Origin: Erwinia billingiae Eb661
Lineage (GTDB): Bacteria; Pseudomonadota; Gammaproteobacteria; Enterobacterales; Enterobacteriaceae
Assembly: GCF_000196615.1 (NCBI RefSeq)
Contig: NC_014306.1
Coordinates: forward strand, 4,774,001 to 4,838,000
Direction: 5' to 3'
Length of the DNA: 64,000 nucleotides
The notes under the pieces are model-generated. The model was not told where the DNA came from, ran no database searches, and was given only the letters and a program-made list of their open reading frames with translations. Position numbers and translations under genes: made by a program. Numbering within the stretch: the first letter of the stretch is position 1; the number at the start of each line of letters is the position of its first letter. Shown here in pieces: positions 29,054 through 40,758 of the stretch.

Positions 29054-29656
29054 ATGGCAACAGGACTGGTAATTTTACTGCACGGCGTTGGCAGCAACGG
29101 AGAGGATTTGGCCGGTCTTGGCGCCCACTGGTCTGGCGATCTGCCGGGTGTGAGCTTTGCCAGCCCCAATGCCCCTTTCCGTTTTGACCATGGGCCTGGC
29201 TATCAGTGGTTCAGCCTGAACGGAATCACCCCGGATAATCGCCCGGCACGCGTGGAAGCCGCGCGCGACGCCTTCGACCGGCAGCTCAGCGCAATCCTGA
29301 CCGAACATCAGATGGAAAATCAGCTGGATAAAGTGGTGCTGGTGGGCTTTTCGCAGGGCTCGATTATGGGGCTGGACGCGATTGTTTCTGGCCGCTGGCC
29401 CGTCGCCGGACTGGTCTCTTTCTCCGGTCGCCTCGCCTCACCAACGCCGTATCATCCGGCGGTGAATACGCCGGTGCTGATGATCCATGGTATGGCAGAC
29501 AGCGTGATCCCTTATGGCGAAACGGAAACCGCCGCCGCCGCGCTGCGCGAAGCCGGCGTTACCGTCAGCACCCAATTTGATGCTTCCATTGGCCACACCA
29601 TTTCCGCGCAGGGCGCGCGGTCAGCGGCCGAATTTATCGCCCGCTGCCTGGCTTAA
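29054..29656 (+). CDS. Phospholipase/carboxylesterase-family hydrolase (YpfH-like)
   Basis: 200 residues from ATG 29054, which has GAGG 5 nt upstream; a GTG 17 codons earlier is possible but adds a non-conserved tail. Alpha/beta hydrolase of the PF02230 group: oxyanion LLHGVGSNGEDL, nucleophile elbow GFSQGS, acid in IHGMADSVIP, base histidine in IGHTIS. QWFSLNGITPDNR is also found in E. coli YpfH. Cytosolic serine esterase; natural substrate unknown. Single gene with terminator. Confidence 0.85.
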   Translation: MATGLVILLHGVGSNGEDLAGLGAHWSGDLPGVSFASPNAPFRFDHGPGYQWFSLNGITPDNRPARVEAARDAFDRQLSAILTEHQMENQLDKVVLVGFSQGSIMGLDAIVSGRWPVAGLVSFSGRLASPTPYHPAVNTPVLMIHGMADSVIPYGETETAAAALREAGVTVSTQFDASIGHTISAQGARSAAEFIARCLA

Positions 29657-29705
29657 ACCTGCAAAACGGTGGGAATTTGCGCTGGCATAGCGCAGTCTCA
29701 ACAGC

Positions 29706-29730
29706 AAAGCTCCTGCGGGAGCTTTTTTAT
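29706..29730 (+). terminator. Terminator after the esterase gene
   Basis: AAAGCTCC - TGCG - GGAGCTTT (29706-29725 region) followed by TTTTAT. Confidence 0.88.
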
Positions 29731-29914
29731 TGCCTTTATATTCATTCACTTAATACATCCCTTCCGCCCGCGCCACCTAACCCCGCAGAGAAAGTGTGAT
29801 TAAGATCGCACTTATTGTTAATCGACTAATAATTACCTGGGTTATTATTACACCCATCGAAGGCACACAGTCTTCACCTGCAAAACATGCAAACCATAAA
29901 GAAGGATTTTAACC

Positions 29915-30136
29915 ATGAAAACCATCAAAACACTGTCTGTCGCCGCTATTGCCGCCCTGTCACTGGTTTCTTTCGGTAGCTTCGCTGCCCAGAGCATCTC
30001 TGCACACGGTGCAACCCTTGACGGCGCACAGGCCAAAATCGAAGCTCAGGCGAAAGCATCCGGCGCTGATTCTTACAAAATCACCAGTGCCCGTGCAGAT
30101 AACGGCGTGTATATGACCGCTGAACTGTACAAATAA
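29915..30136 (+). CDS. YhcN/BhsA-family (DUF1471) periplasmic protein
   Basis: 73 residues. Signal peptide MKTIKTLSVAAIAALSLVSFGSFAA with cleavage after A25; the mature part (about 48 residues) holds the DUF1471 pattern ...AKASGADSYKITSA...MTAELYK. Relatives BhsA, McbA and YhcN respond to stress, biofilm conditions or acid. AAGGA lies before the ATG. The leader at 29827-29850 carries an imperfect inverted repeat TAATAATTACC-TG-GGTTATTATTA that may be an operator. Confidence 0.88.
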   Translation: MKTIKTLSVAAIAALSLVSFGSFAAQSISAHGATLDGAQAKIEAQAKASGADSYKITSARADNGVYMTAELYK

Positions 30137-30164
30137 GGAATGGTGCATAAGGACGTGCCAGAAG

Positions 30165-30189
30165 AAGCTGCCTCCGGGCGGCTTTTTTT
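30165..30189. terminator. Terminator between the YhcN-family gene and kdpD
   Basis: AGCTGCC - TCCG - GGCGGCT (30166-30172, 30177-30183) followed by T7. Confidence 0.88.
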
Positions 30190-30197
30190 GTGCCTGC

Positions 30198-32867
30198 TCA
30201 CTGGTACTCTTCAATCACCGGCGGCTCTTTGACCGGCAGGGTGATAATAAAGCGCGCACCGCCTTCCGCCCGGTTCTCGGCGCGAATTTTGCCCTCGTGA
30301 ATGCTGACGATGGCCTGACAGATGGCCAGGCCCAGCCCGACGCCCGGCACCGCCGACTCTTTGTTGCCACGCGAAAACTTCTCAAAAATCTGCGTTTCCT
30401 GGCCGCCAGGAATCCCCGGCCCGCTGTCCCATACTTCAATTTCCAGTCGCTGCGCCTGCACACCGGCGCGAATGCCTATCTGCGCATCGTCACCGGCATA
30501 TTTCAGCGCGTTCTCCAGCAGGTTAGTCAGCACCCGCTCCATTAGCGGCCCGTCAACGTGGATCAACAGCATCTCTTGCGGTAACGCCAGCGCCACTTTT
30601 CTGTTGCCCAGCGACGGTGCCATCATCTTCAGCGTGCTGCCGATCAACTCTTCCAGCGCCATCCACTCGGCACGCAGGCTAAATCCGCCGGACTGCAGGC
30701 GAGCCATATCCAGCAGATTATTGACCAGCCGGATGGTATTCAGCGTTTGCTCGCGCATCTCGCTGGCCTGGATGGCGTGTTTTGAGCCTTCCGTCGCCAG
30801 ATCCAGCGTCAGAATTTCCGCCTGGCCAAACAGCACCGTCAGCGGCGTGCGCAAATCGTGCGACAACGCCGACAGCAGCGCATTGCGCAACTGCTCGCGT
30901 TCTGCAGCCAGGCGGGAAACCGCTTCGCGCTGGCTTAGCGCAATACGTTCCAGCGCGTTGGCAATCAGCACCGTAAAGGTCTCCACCAGCCGCTGCTGTT
31001 CCGGGATCATCAGCTGACGCAGATTCAGCGGCTCCAGCACCAGCAGGCCCAGGGTCTCATTCCCGCTTTTCAGCGGCAGGATCTGCCAGGGCACACCCGG
31101 CAAGGTGTCGGTGCCGGCACCGGCGGGCTGGCCTTTATCGAAGCTCCAGCGCGCGATGGCGTTATCCGGCACGTTGTTCAGCCGCGATTCGCCAACCGCC
31201 ACCAGTTCGCCCTGCTCGTCCGGCAACAGCAGTTCGCTGCGGGCCTGCAACGTGGTGTCCAGACTTCGCGGTAACGCCTGCGCAATGTCCTGCTGGCTGA
31301 GCGCGCGGCTCAGGGTCTTCGCCATCTCATAAAGATGCCGCGCGCGCTGTTCACGGTAACGGGCAACGCGGGCCTGATAGCGCACGCCCGCCGTCAGGTT
31401 GCCGACAATCACCCCCACCGCCAGCATCACGCCGAAGGTGACCAGATACTGCACATCCGACACCGCGATGGTGCCGGTCGGCATCACAAACACCAGGTCA
31501 AAGGCGACAATATTCAGCACGGTAGCAACGACAGACGGCCAGCGACCATAGCGCAGCGCCACCACCACCACCGCCAGCAGATAGACCATCACCAGGTTCA
31601 CGGAGTCGACGCCCGGCAGCAGCCAGCGCCCGGCCAGCGTTACCAGCGAACATAAAATCAGGCTGGCCAGGCAACCGCGCAACGGATTTCGCCATTTGTC
31701 GCCGCCGGGACGGTTATCGGCCAGCGCGCTGGCCGGTGCCGAAACCGGCTCATCCAGCGCGACAATCACCATATCCAGATCCGGGCCGAGTTTGCCCAGC
31801 CGTTCAGCAAAGCTGTCGCGCCGCCAGCGGCGGGCAGACCGGCGACCGAGGATAATTTTGCCGAGGTTATGTTCACGTGCGTAACGCAGCACCGCGTTGG
31901 CATCGTCAGGATCGGAGAGCGTGGCGGTTTCCGCCCCTAAATCCTGCGCCAGCTGTAAGGTGCGCAGAATGCCCCGGCGTCGGGCTTCAGAAAGCCGGTG
32001 CAGCCGGGGCGTTTCAACGTAGACCGCGTGCCAGACGCTATCCAGCCGCGCCGCCAGCCGGGCTGCGGTACGCACCAGTTTTTCGCTGCCGGTGTTATCG
32101 CCAATGCACAGCAGGATTGCATCGCGCGTATGCCAGACTTTCTCCCGACCCTGGCTGTCCCGCCAGGCCCGCATCTGATCGTCAACCCGATCGGCGGTGC
32201 GGCGCAGCGCCAGTTCACGCAGGGCAAACAGGTTGCCCTTACGAAAGAAGTTCTCAATGGCGCGTTCGGCCCGGTCGCCAATATAGACCTTGCCCTCTTT
32301 CAGCCGCTGACGTAAATCGTCGGCCGGCAAATCCACCAGCACCACTTCGTCGGCCGCATCGAAAAAGGGATCCGGCACGGTTTCCCTCACGCGGATCCCG
32401 GTCACGCCGCCGACCACATCATTCAGGCTTTCCAGATGCTGAACATTGACGGTGGTCATCACGTCCATCCCGGCGTCCAGCAGCTCTTCAATATCCTGCC
32501 AGCGTTTAGGATGCCGGGAGCCTGGCGCATTGGTGTGCGCCAGTTCGTCCATCAGGATCACCGCCGGATGACGCGCCAGTGCCGCATCCAGATCGAATTC
32601 CGGATGGCGGTTTTGTCCAGTCGCCTTACGCGGCAGAACCGTCAGGCCGTCCAGCAGCGCCGCCGTCTCCTCACGCCCATGGGTTTCCACCACACCGACC
32701 AGCACCTCCAGCCCTTGCGCCCGCAGGCGACGCGCTTCCTGCAGCATCGCCCAGGTTTTCCCCACCCCGGCACAGGCACCGAAGTAGATTTTCAGCTTGC
32801 CGCGCCCGCTTTCCGTCGCCTGCAGCAGCAGGGAATCCGGGTCCGGTCGGTGCAGTTCATCGTTCAT
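30198..32867 (-). CDS. kdpD: Sensor histidine kinase KdpD
   Basis: 889 residues (E. coli 894); membrane sensor of K+ limitation and ionic strength that phosphorylates KdpE. N-terminal KdpD domain with Walker A GACAGVGKT near residue 31-39 and MDELAHTNAPGSRH, a UspA-like domain about 250-375, four membrane helices about 400-495, a GAF-like segment, then the kinase with phospho-acceptor H670 (SALSHDLRTPL) and ATPase motifs DSGPGIP and GVGLGLAICQ. It is complete. No kdpE follows: the next gene, 62 bp away, is on the opposite strand. Confidence 0.95.
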   Translation of the reverse strand: MNDELHRPDPDSLLLQATESGRGKLKIYFGACAGVGKTWAMLQEARRLRAQGLEVLVGVVETHGREETAALLDGLTVLPRKATGQNRHPEFDLDAALARHPAVILMDELAHTNAPGSRHPKRWQDIEELLDAGMDVMTTVNVQHLESLNDVVGGVTGIRVRETVPDPFFDAADEVVLVDLPADDLRQRLKEGKVYIGDRAERAIENFFRKGNLFALRELALRRTADRVDDQMRAWRDSQGREKVWHTRDAILLCIGDNTGSEKLVRTAARLAARLDSVWHAVYVETPRLHRLSEARRRGILRTLQLAQDLGAETATLSDPDDANAVLRYAREHNLGKIILGRRSARRWRRDSFAERLGKLGPDLDMVIVALDEPVSAPASALADNRPGGDKWRNPLRGCLASLILCSLVTLAGRWLLPGVDSVNLVMVYLLAVVVVALRYGRWPSVVATVLNIVAFDLVFVMPTGTIAVSDVQYLVTFGVMLAVGVIVGNLTAGVRYQARVARYREQRARHLYEMAKTLSRALSQQDIAQALPRSLDTTLQARSELLLPDEQGELVAVGESRLNNVPDNAIARWSFDKGQPAGAGTDTLPGVPWQILPLKSGNETLGLLVLEPLNLRQLMIPEQQRLVETFTVLIANALERIALSQREAVSRLAAEREQLRNALLSALSHDLRTPLTVLFGQAEILTLDLATEGSKHAIQASEMREQTLNTIRLVNNLLDMARLQSGGFSLRAEWMALEELIGSTLKMMAPSLGNRKVALALPQEMLLIHVDGPLMERVLTNLLENALKYAGDDAQIGIRAGVQAQRLEIEVWDSGPGIPGGQETQIFEKFSRGNKESAVPGVGLGLAICQAIVSIHEGKIRAENRAEGGARFIITLPVKEPPVIEEYQ

Positions 32868-32896
32868 GGACGCTCCCTGTTAAAATCAAAAGTCAG

Positions 32897-33466
32897 TTAT
32901 TGCAGTGCATCCAACGCCAGGTTCAGCGTCACCACGTTGACGCCAGGTTCGCCAATAAAGCCGGGGAATGGCGTATGGGTATTATCCTCAATCAGCCTTT
33001 TCACCTCTTCCAGCGGCAGCTGACGCGCCGCCGCCACGCGCGGTGCCTGCCAGAAGGCCGCTTCCGGTGAAATCTGCGGATCCAGGCCACTGCCCGATGC
33101 CGTCACCAAATCGACCGGCACCGCCGCGCTGGCCTGCGGATTGGCTTTACGCAATGCCGCCACCCGCTGTTTTACCGCGTCATCGAGCGCCGGGTTGCTG
33201 CCCGCCAGGTTGCTGCCCGACGACGCCAGCGGATTATAAGGTGAATCGCCGGTGGCGGAAGGACGGCCCCAAAAATAGTTCGGCTGCGTGAAGTTCTGCC
33301 CAATCAACGCCGATCCCTGCGTTTTCCCGTCAGTTATCAACAGTGAACCGTTGGCCTGCGACGGGAACCACCACTGGGCCAGCGTGGTGGTGAGTAAAGG
33401 ATAAATCAGCCCGGTGATTAACGTTAGTAACAGCAGCAAAATCACCGCAGGACGTAATTGACTCAT
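32897..33466 (-). CDS. kdpC: K+-transporting ATPase subunit KdpC
   Basis: 189 residues (E. coli 190). One N-terminal membrane helix (residues 5-28) and a periplasmic domain with the family pattern [29 protein letters not shown] and [12 protein letters not shown]...RVA. AAGGAG lies 8 nt before ATG 33466; the GTG three codons upstream overlaps that site. Stabilises the KdpFABC complex. Twelve bp after kdpB. Confidence 0.95.
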   Translation of the reverse strand: MSQLRPAVILLLLLTLITGLIYPLLTTTLAQWWFPSQANGSLLITDGKTQGSALIGQNFTQPNYFWGRPSATGDSPYNPLASSGSNLAGSNPALDDAVKQRVAALRKANPQASAAVPVDLVTASGSGLDPQISPEAAFWQAPRVAAARQLPLEEVKRLIEDNTHTPFPGFIGEPGVNVVTLNLALDALQ

Positions 33467-33478
33467 GATGTTCACTCC

Positions 33479-35527
<2,049 letters not shown>

Positions 35528-35545
35528 GATCCTTCTCTCCGGCGA

Positions 35546-37231
35546 TTAATGTGCAAACATGATCAGGTGTTCCGCCACTGGCCCCAGAGCCAGAGCAGGG
35601 ATAAACGTCAGTGCGCCCACCAGCAGCACCGTGCCAATCAGCAGAGCGATAAACAGCACCCCGTGGGTCGGCAGCGTGCCGTTGCCCACCGGCTGCACTT
35701 TTTTCATCGCCAGCGATCCGGCAATCGCCATCACCGGAATGATGATGCCAAAGCGGCCGACCAGCATGCAGAACGCCAGCAGCAGGTTCCAGAACGGGGT
35801 ATTGGCGCTCAGGCCGGCAAAGGCACTGCCGTTGTTGTTCGCGGCCGACGACACCGCATACAGCACTTCGCTGAAGCCGTGAATACCGGGGTTGGCCATA
35901 CCGCTGCGTCCGGCGTCGGTCATCATCGCCAGCGCGGTGCCGAGCAGAACCAGCGTCGGCGTGATCAGGATCGCCAGCGCGGTCATTTTCATTTCCCAGA
36001 CGTCGATTTTTTTGCCGAGGTACTCCGGGGTGCGACCGATCATCAGGCCGGCGATAAACACCGCCAGCAGGACAAACAGCAGCATGCCGTACAGCCCGGC
36101 ACCGACGCCGCCAAACACCACTTCGCCAATCTGCATCAGCCACATCGGCACCATGCCGCCGAGCGCGGTAAAGGAGTCATGCATCGCGTTGACCGCGCCG
36201 CACGAGGCGGCGGTAGTGATCACCGCGAACAGGCTGGAGTTGAGAATGCCAAAGCGGGTTTCTTTGCCTTCCATATTGATAGCGCTGTCGGCACCCAGGC
36301 TGAGGAAGTGCGGATTGCCTTTCAGTTCGGCCCACATCACCACCACCACCGCGCCGATAAACATCAGCGACATCGCCCACAGCAGCGCATGGCCCTGACG
36401 GCGGTCTTTCACCACATCGCCGAAGGCAAAGCACAATGCGGCCGGGATCAGGAATATCGCCAGCATCTGCACGACGTTGCTTAACGCGGTCGGGTTTTCA
36501 AACGGATGCGCCGAGTTAGCGTTAAAGAAACCGCCGCCGTTGGTGCCAAGCATTTTGATCGCTTCCTGCGAGGCGACCGGACCCATCGGCAGCGTCTGTT
36601 TCACCCCTTCCAGCGTGGTGAGATCCAGATAGCCGTTAACGTTTTGCAGCGTACCCTGGCTGACAAAGAACAGCGCAATCAGCAGGGAAAGTGGCAGCAA
36701 CACATACAGCGTGATGCGGGTCATATCCCGCCAGGCGTTGCCCAGCGTGCCCAGTGAGCGGTTAGCAAAGCCGCGGATCAGCGCGAAGGCCACCGCAATC
36801 CCGGTCGCTGCCGAGAGGAAGTTCTGCACGGTCAGGCCCACCATCTGGCTAAAGTAGCTGAGCGTGCTTTCGCCGGCATAGGCCTGCCAGTTGGTGTTGG
36901 TGACAAAGCTGACGGCGGTATTCAGCGCCAGATGCCAGCTGAGATTCGGCAGGTGCTGCGGGTTAAGCGGCAGGCTGGCCTGGGTCATCAGCATCACTGT
37001 CAGCAGGATCAGGCCGCCGAGGTTAAACAGCAGAATAGCGAGCAAGTAGCTGCGCCAGCTCATGGATTCAGCCGCCACGCCGCTGGCGCGCCAGAGCAGG
37101 CGTTCGAAGCCGGCAACGCCGGCCAGCGGACGATCGTCAATCAGGCGAGCAAGACCGCTACCCAGCGGACGGGCGAGGATCATCAACAGCAGCAGATAGC
37201 TGGCGATCAGTAAAAATGCGCTGGCGGCCAT
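35546..37231 (-). CDS. kdpA: K+-transporting ATPase channel subunit KdpA
   Basis: 561 residues (E. coli 557), ten membrane helices of the superfamily of K+ transporters. Selectivity-loop segments are visible: [39 protein letters not shown] and [12 protein letters not shown]. Its ATG overlaps the kdpF stop codon by one base (TGATG). Confidence 0.97.
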   Translation of the reverse strand: MAASAFLLIASYLLLLMILARPLGSGLARLIDDRPLAGVAGFERLLWRASGVAAESMSWRSYLLAILLFNLGGLILLTVMLMTQASLPLNPQHLPNLSWHLALNTAVSFVTNTNWQAYAGESTLSYFSQMVGLTVQNFLSAATGIAVAFALIRGFANRSLGTLGNAWRDMTRITLYVLLPLSLLIALFFVSQGTLQNVNGYLDLTTLEGVKQTLPMGPVASQEAIKMLGTNGGGFFNANSAHPFENPTALSNVVQMLAIFLIPAALCFAFGDVVKDRRQGHALLWAMSLMFIGAVVVVMWAELKGNPHFLSLGADSAINMEGKETRFGILNSSLFAVITTAASCGAVNAMHDSFTALGGMVPMWLMQIGEVVFGGVGAGLYGMLLFVLLAVFIAGLMIGRTPEYLGKKIDVWEMKMTALAILITPTLVLLGTALAMMTDAGRSGMANPGIHGFSEVLYAVSSAANNNGSAFAGLSANTPFWNLLLAFCMLVGRFGIIIPVMAIAGSLAMKKVQPVGNGTLPTHGVLFIALLIGTVLLVGALTFIPALALGPVAEHLIMFAH

Positions 37232-37320
37232 CAGAACGCCTCCGCATTAATCAGGGCATATACCAGATAGCCCAACAACAGGAACACCAGCACAATGCCG
37301 GTAATTAAGGCCATGCTCAC
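37231..37320 (-). CDS. kdpF: KdpF, small membrane subunit of the Kdp ATPase
   Basis: 29 residues, read GTG-initiated from 37320: one hydrophobic helix ending [15 protein letters not shown], identical in length and nearly in sequence to E. coli KdpF. GGAGG lies 6 nt before the GTG. It ends in TGATG, overlapping kdpA. Stabilises the KdpABC complex. Confidence 0.93.
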   Translation of the reverse strand: MSMALITGIVLVFLLLGYLVYALINAEAF

Positions 37321-37393
37321 AACACACCTCCAGAGGCGCTTTCGAAGGCCTTTATTGTTGCGAGCGGGGTGCAAAGTTGATGTAAAAATGCAG

Positions 37394-37424
37394 GGGCGGG
37401 GTGTAAAAAAAGTATAAAAAAAGG
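37394..37424 (-). promoter_or_regulatory. Conserved KdpE-binding site of the kdp promoter
   Basis: On the - strand the sequence reads TTTATACTTTTTTTACACC followed by CCGCCC, which as I recall it matches the E. coli KdpE target upstream of kdpFABC. It lies about 75-105 bp before the kdpF start. The conservation implies that KdpE still acts here although no kdpE is encoded in the operon. Confidence 0.8.
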
Positions 37425-37442
37425 CTGGGGTGCCTATATTAA

Positions 37443-37727
37443 TTACTGCGAGGCCAGTTCCCGAAAAAATGCGGGATTGGCATGAATAGCGGCCAACACT
37501 TTAGCCGCCAGACCGGTGGGATTACGCCTTTTACTTTCCCAGCTTTTAATTGTATCAACGCTGGTACCCAGAGCCCTGGCCATTTCACTTTGCGAAACGT
37601 TAAGCTGCTCCCGGATCGCCCTGACATCGGCAATCTCAAAGCGGGTAACATTGCCAGGCGCTTTATCGCCATTCCTGATATCCACAGCCTCTTCTAAAGA
37701 CGCTTTAAGATCGTCAAAAATGTTCAT
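37443..37727 (-). CDS. HTH antitoxin-like regulator (HigA/NadS type)
   Basis: 94 residues. The C-terminal half is an XRE/HigA helix-turn-helix (REQLNVSQSEMARALGTSVDTIKSWESKRRNPTGLAAKVL), typical of antitoxins encoded after a RelE/HigB toxin. GAGG precedes ATG 37727. It begins 1 nt after the stop of a decayed toxin reading frame, so the pair was once translationally coupled. Intact itself, it may now only autoregulate or neutralise a related toxin elsewhere. Confidence 0.82.
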   Translation of the reverse strand: MNIFDDLKASLEEAVDIRNGDKAPGNVTRFEIADVRAIREQLNVSQSEMARALGTSVDTIKSWESKRRNPTGLAAKVLAAIHANPAFFRELASQ

Positions 37728-37728
37728 A

Positions 37729-38021
37729 TCACACCTCACTTTTCAATAATTTAGTTAACTTTTTCAGCTGGACTTTTTCCGCATCAGTCAGGCTAACCTT
37801 AACGTTTTTCGGATAGGCCATGACAAGATAAATAACCCTTTTTTTGGTTGACTATGTACACCTTTATACCACCAAAGCCGCAGGTAAAAAGCGGCTTTTA
37901 CCCTGTCAGGATATACGCCCGCGCGCAGTGTAGCGCACAATATCACCTTCCCTGCGTAGCACTTATTTAAACTTAAAACTGGATCTAAATTTTGTGCAAG
38001 CGGCTTGAAATCAGGTAGCAA
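37729..38021 (-). pseudogene. Frameshifted RelE/HigB-like toxin remnant
   Basis: The C-terminus, in the frame ending at TGA 37731-37729, reads IYLVMAYPKNVKVSLTDAEK and then QLKKLTKLLKSEV, the typical tail of RelE-like toxins placed before HigA-type antitoxins. That frame meets TAG just upstream of an A7 run (about 37840). A second frame supplies GGIKVYIVNQKK directly before the A-run, and a third supplies RAGVYPDRVKAAF further upstream. Removing one A would join the last two blocks into a RelE-like core. At least two frameshifts are needed overall, so the toxin appears dead. Confidence 0.62.
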
Positions 38022-38060
38022 CTATCTGCATTTCCCCACAAATAATCATCCTGCCTAGAA

Positions 38061-38094
38061 ATAAAAAAGGCAGCGCCTTTAAAGCGCTGCCTTT
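38061..38094 (-). terminator. Terminator after lgoT
   Basis: AAAGGCAGCGC - CTTTAAA - GCGCTGCCTTT (38066-38076, 38084-38094); on the - strand the stem is followed by a T-run. Confidence 0.88.
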
Positions 38095-38111
38095 ATTTAC
38101 TGACTCAGTCG

Positions 38112-39470
38112 TTAGTCCACGGCATCGACAATCGGGTCGCGGACGATAAACAGGTAAGAGAGCGCGCCGAGTACGGTGACGCAGGCACAGACCATTAACG
38201 CCATATTGAACGAGCCGGTTTTATCAAGGATAAAGCCGGTTAAAACCGGGGCGAACGAGGCGAAGATAAAGCTCGCGAAGTTCTGGATGCTGCCAACTGA
38301 CGCCGTCATACGCGAGGTGACGTTCACGTGGATCAGGCCCCAGCAGGAGGTGCCGGCAAAGTGGATGCAGAACAGCGCCATACCGATCAGCACCACCGCC
38401 GCGTAAGTGGTGGTTGCCTGCACCACCACGGCAGTAAAGGCCGCGGAGAACAGCATACCGGCAACGATACAGATTTTACGGGTTTTGACCGGCTGCATGC
38501 CGCGGCGCACCAGCGCATCAACCACATAGCCATTCAGTAACATCCCCGCCGCACCGAACAGGAACGGGATCGCCGTCAGCCAGCCGGTCGCTTTCAAATC
38601 CAGATGATAGGTGGTTTGCAGGTAGCCCGGCAGCCAGGCCAGATACAGCCACGCGGTGTAGTTGATGCCGCTGAAGCCAATCATCATGCCCCACATGGTG
38701 CGGTTCTTGAACAGGCCGCGCCACTCTTTCATGCTCATCGGCTCTTTGCGTGCGACGACGCTGCCGGCTTCCAGATAGTTCACTTCTTCTTTGGTCAGCG
38801 TTTTATTATCGCGGTTGCGGTACAGCATGTACCAGCCGGCAGAGAGGAAAATGCCCAAGATACCGATCGTAACGAACATGCCGCGCCAGCCCATGGTCAG
38901 CATCATCGCCGCCAGAATCGGTGGGCTGATCGCCAGGCCAATCATCGAGGCGGCGTTAAAGAAGCCCATCGGCATCCCGCGCTCTTTGATATTGAACCAG
39001 TCGTTGATTACCTTCACGCCGCACGGGTTCATCGGCGCTTCGCCAATCCCCAGGCCAATACGCACCAGAATAAACTGGGTGAAGCTCTGCACCAGCCCGG
39101 ACAGGGCCTGGAAGCAGGACCAGACGAACATGCCGATCCCCAGCATAATGCGCGGGCCTTTACGGTCCAGCAGCGTGCCGCAAGGCAGCTGGGCGATACC
39201 GTACGCCAGTGAGAAGGCCGACAACAGCATGCCGATTTCGGTGGCGCTCAGCCCCATATCGCCGCGGATGGTCATGTTAGCCACCGAAAGCGAGCTGCGG
39301 TCGAGGTAGTTGATCACGGCGGCGAGGAACAGCAGGATCATCGCGGTGGTTTGCACGCGTTTGATGCGTGCTGAACGTACCAGTTTGCCGTGCGCCGGGA
39401 CGATTTCTACCGTCTCTTTGTCAGAGCCAAGTTGATGGCCGCTGCCAGTCACAATCGGGCTGTTTTCCAT
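38112..39470 (-). CDS. lgoT: L-galactonate transporter
   Basis: 452 residues, twelve-helix MFS/ACS protein closely matching E. coli LgoT (YjjL): RIKRVQTTAMILLFLAAVINYLDRSSLSVAN, GIAQLPCGTLLDRKGPR, GEAPMNPCGVKVINDWFNIKERG and AGTSCWGLIHVNV segments are shared. Imports L-galactonate with protons. lgoR and lgoD lie upstream, so the locus is complete. In E. coli the order also groups lgoT, lgoR and lgoD. Confidence 0.93.
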   Translation of the reverse strand: MENSPIVTGSGHQLGSDKETVEIVPAHGKLVRSARIKRVQTTAMILLFLAAVINYLDRSSLSVANMTIRGDMGLSATEIGMLLSAFSLAYGIAQLPCGTLLDRKGPRIMLGIGMFVWSCFQALSGLVQSFTQFILVRIGLGIGEAPMNPCGVKVINDWFNIKERGMPMGFFNAASMIGLAISPPILAAMMLTMGWRGMFVTIGILGIFLSAGWYMLYRNRDNKTLTKEEVNYLEAGSVVARKEPMSMKEWRGLFKNRTMWGMMIGFSGINYTAWLYLAWLPGYLQTTYHLDLKATGWLTAIPFLFGAAGMLLNGYVVDALVRRGMQPVKTRKICIVAGMLFSAAFTAVVVQATTTYAAVVLIGMALFCIHFAGTSCWGLIHVNVTSRMTASVGSIQNFASFIFASFAPVLTGFILDKTGSFNMALMVCACVTVLGALSYLFIVRDPIVDAVD

Positions 39471-39550
39471 AAAGCATTCCCCAGTGTCAGGTGTTCTTGT
39501 AATCCGCGCTCGGCGGTGAAGATGTCCTGATCAGAGTAAATGCCCTGTTA

Positions 39551-39565
39551 ATTACCTGGGGTAAT
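39551..39565. promoter_or_regulatory. Candidate operator before lgoT
   Basis: ATTACC-TGG-GGTAAT is a perfect 6-bp inverted repeat 81-95 bp upstream of the lgoT ATG, in the lgoT-lgoR intergenic space. It is a plausible site for the GntR-type LgoR. A related sequence, ATTACCTGGGTTAT, occurs in the leader of the YhcN-family gene (29832-29845). Confidence 0.4.
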
Positions 39566-39716
39566 CATGTTGCGGTTCCGTGCTACAGATTGGGCTTTGC
39601 CGTTTTTTAATGGTTTTTTATCCCGCTGCCCCGGCGCAAAGCGAGATCCCAGTCACTTTATCCGCCCGCACGGAGGTGTGCATAACGCCGTACAGGCATC
39701 AACACACCCGGCTTCG

Positions 39717-40622
39717 TCAGTCGCTGTACTGCTTGATCGAGCGGATCATCGACTGTTTCGCGGTGGTCAGATGGCGGTGTAATTCACAGCTCGCCTCAAC
39801 GTCATTGCGGCTGATGATCGCGGTGAGGATCGCCATATGCTCCTCCAGCGCGACGATATTGCGCTGCTTTAAATCGCTTTCATCCCACTGATAATGCGAA
39901 TGGAAAATCACCGAAATGATCTCCAGCGACTGATCAATAAACGGGTTATCCGCCGCGGAGAGGATCAGCTGATGCATTTCGCGATCCAGCTGGGCAAACA
40001 TCCGGTAACTGCTGGCGATGGTGTCGCGCATCTCGCGGTGGCGGCTGAGCAGGTCACGCGCTTTTATCCAGCGTTCATCATCGGCAGGAAGATTGAGAAA
40101 ACGGTTCAGGGCGTGCGTCTCCAGCATTTCCCGCAGCTCAAACAGTTTTTCTGCATAACGCCGGTCGAACTTCTTCATCAGCCAGTGGCCGCGACGGGTG
40201 CTTTCAATCAGGTTATAGCGGCTGAAGCGCAGCAAAAACTCCCTTACCACTACCGGACTGACCCCCACCTGCTGCGCCAGCTGCAGTTCGGTAAAGCTTT
40301 CGCCGGCTGACAAGGTTTTCTGGTTGATCATCTGGAAAAACGCCTGCTCGAACTGCCGGGCCTGTTCATCCAGCGAGGTGCTGACCGCATCAAAGCCGTC
40401 GTCCTGGCTGGGCTGACGCACGATCAGATACTGGTCTTCCACCTTATCCAGCACGCCACGTTCATGCAGATGCGCCAGCGTATGGCGAACCGTGGTGCGG
40501 CTGACGTTAAACATCTCCGCCAATGCTGCCTGCGGTGGCAACGGCGAGCGGATATGCTGGCTGGCGATGCCTTCCAGCATCTGATTGACCACGTTGTGGC
40601 GAAGGTTTTGCGTGCGGCTCAT
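39717..40622 (-). CDS. lgoR: GntR-family regulator of L-galactonate genes
   Basis: 301 residues. FadR-type GntR regulator aligned along its length with E. coli LgoR (YjjM): MSRTQNLRHNVVNQMLEGIA start, wHTH ALAEMFNVSRTTVRHTLAHL, and C-terminal SLEIISVIFHSHYQWDESDLKQRN. Likely controls lgoT and lgoD. It lies between them, divergent from lgoD and tandem with lgoT. Confidence 0.92.
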   Translation of the reverse strand: MSRTQNLRHNVVNQMLEGIASQHIRSPLPPQAALAEMFNVSRTTVRHTLAHLHERGVLDKVEDQYLIVRQPSQDDGFDAVSTSLDEQARQFEQAFFQMINQKTLSAGESFTELQLAQQVGVSPVVVREFLLRFSRYNLIESTRRGHWLMKKFDRRYAEKLFELREMLETHALNRFLNLPADDERWIKARDLLSRHREMRDTIASSYRMFAQLDREMHQLILSAADNPFIDQSLEIISVIFHSHYQWDESDLKQRNIVALEEHMAILTAIISRNDVEASCELHRHLTTAKQSMIRSIKQYSD

Positions 40623-40758
40623 GGCTTCTCCTGATTTTTATCCATTAAAAACCAATTCAGGCCCGATAAAGGCGCGTTCAGTCACAAATCCGGTTGTGCA
40701 CCCTGCGCGGCGGCCCGGTTTTATTCCATAACTCAGGCCAGACAACGGAGAAAAACCC

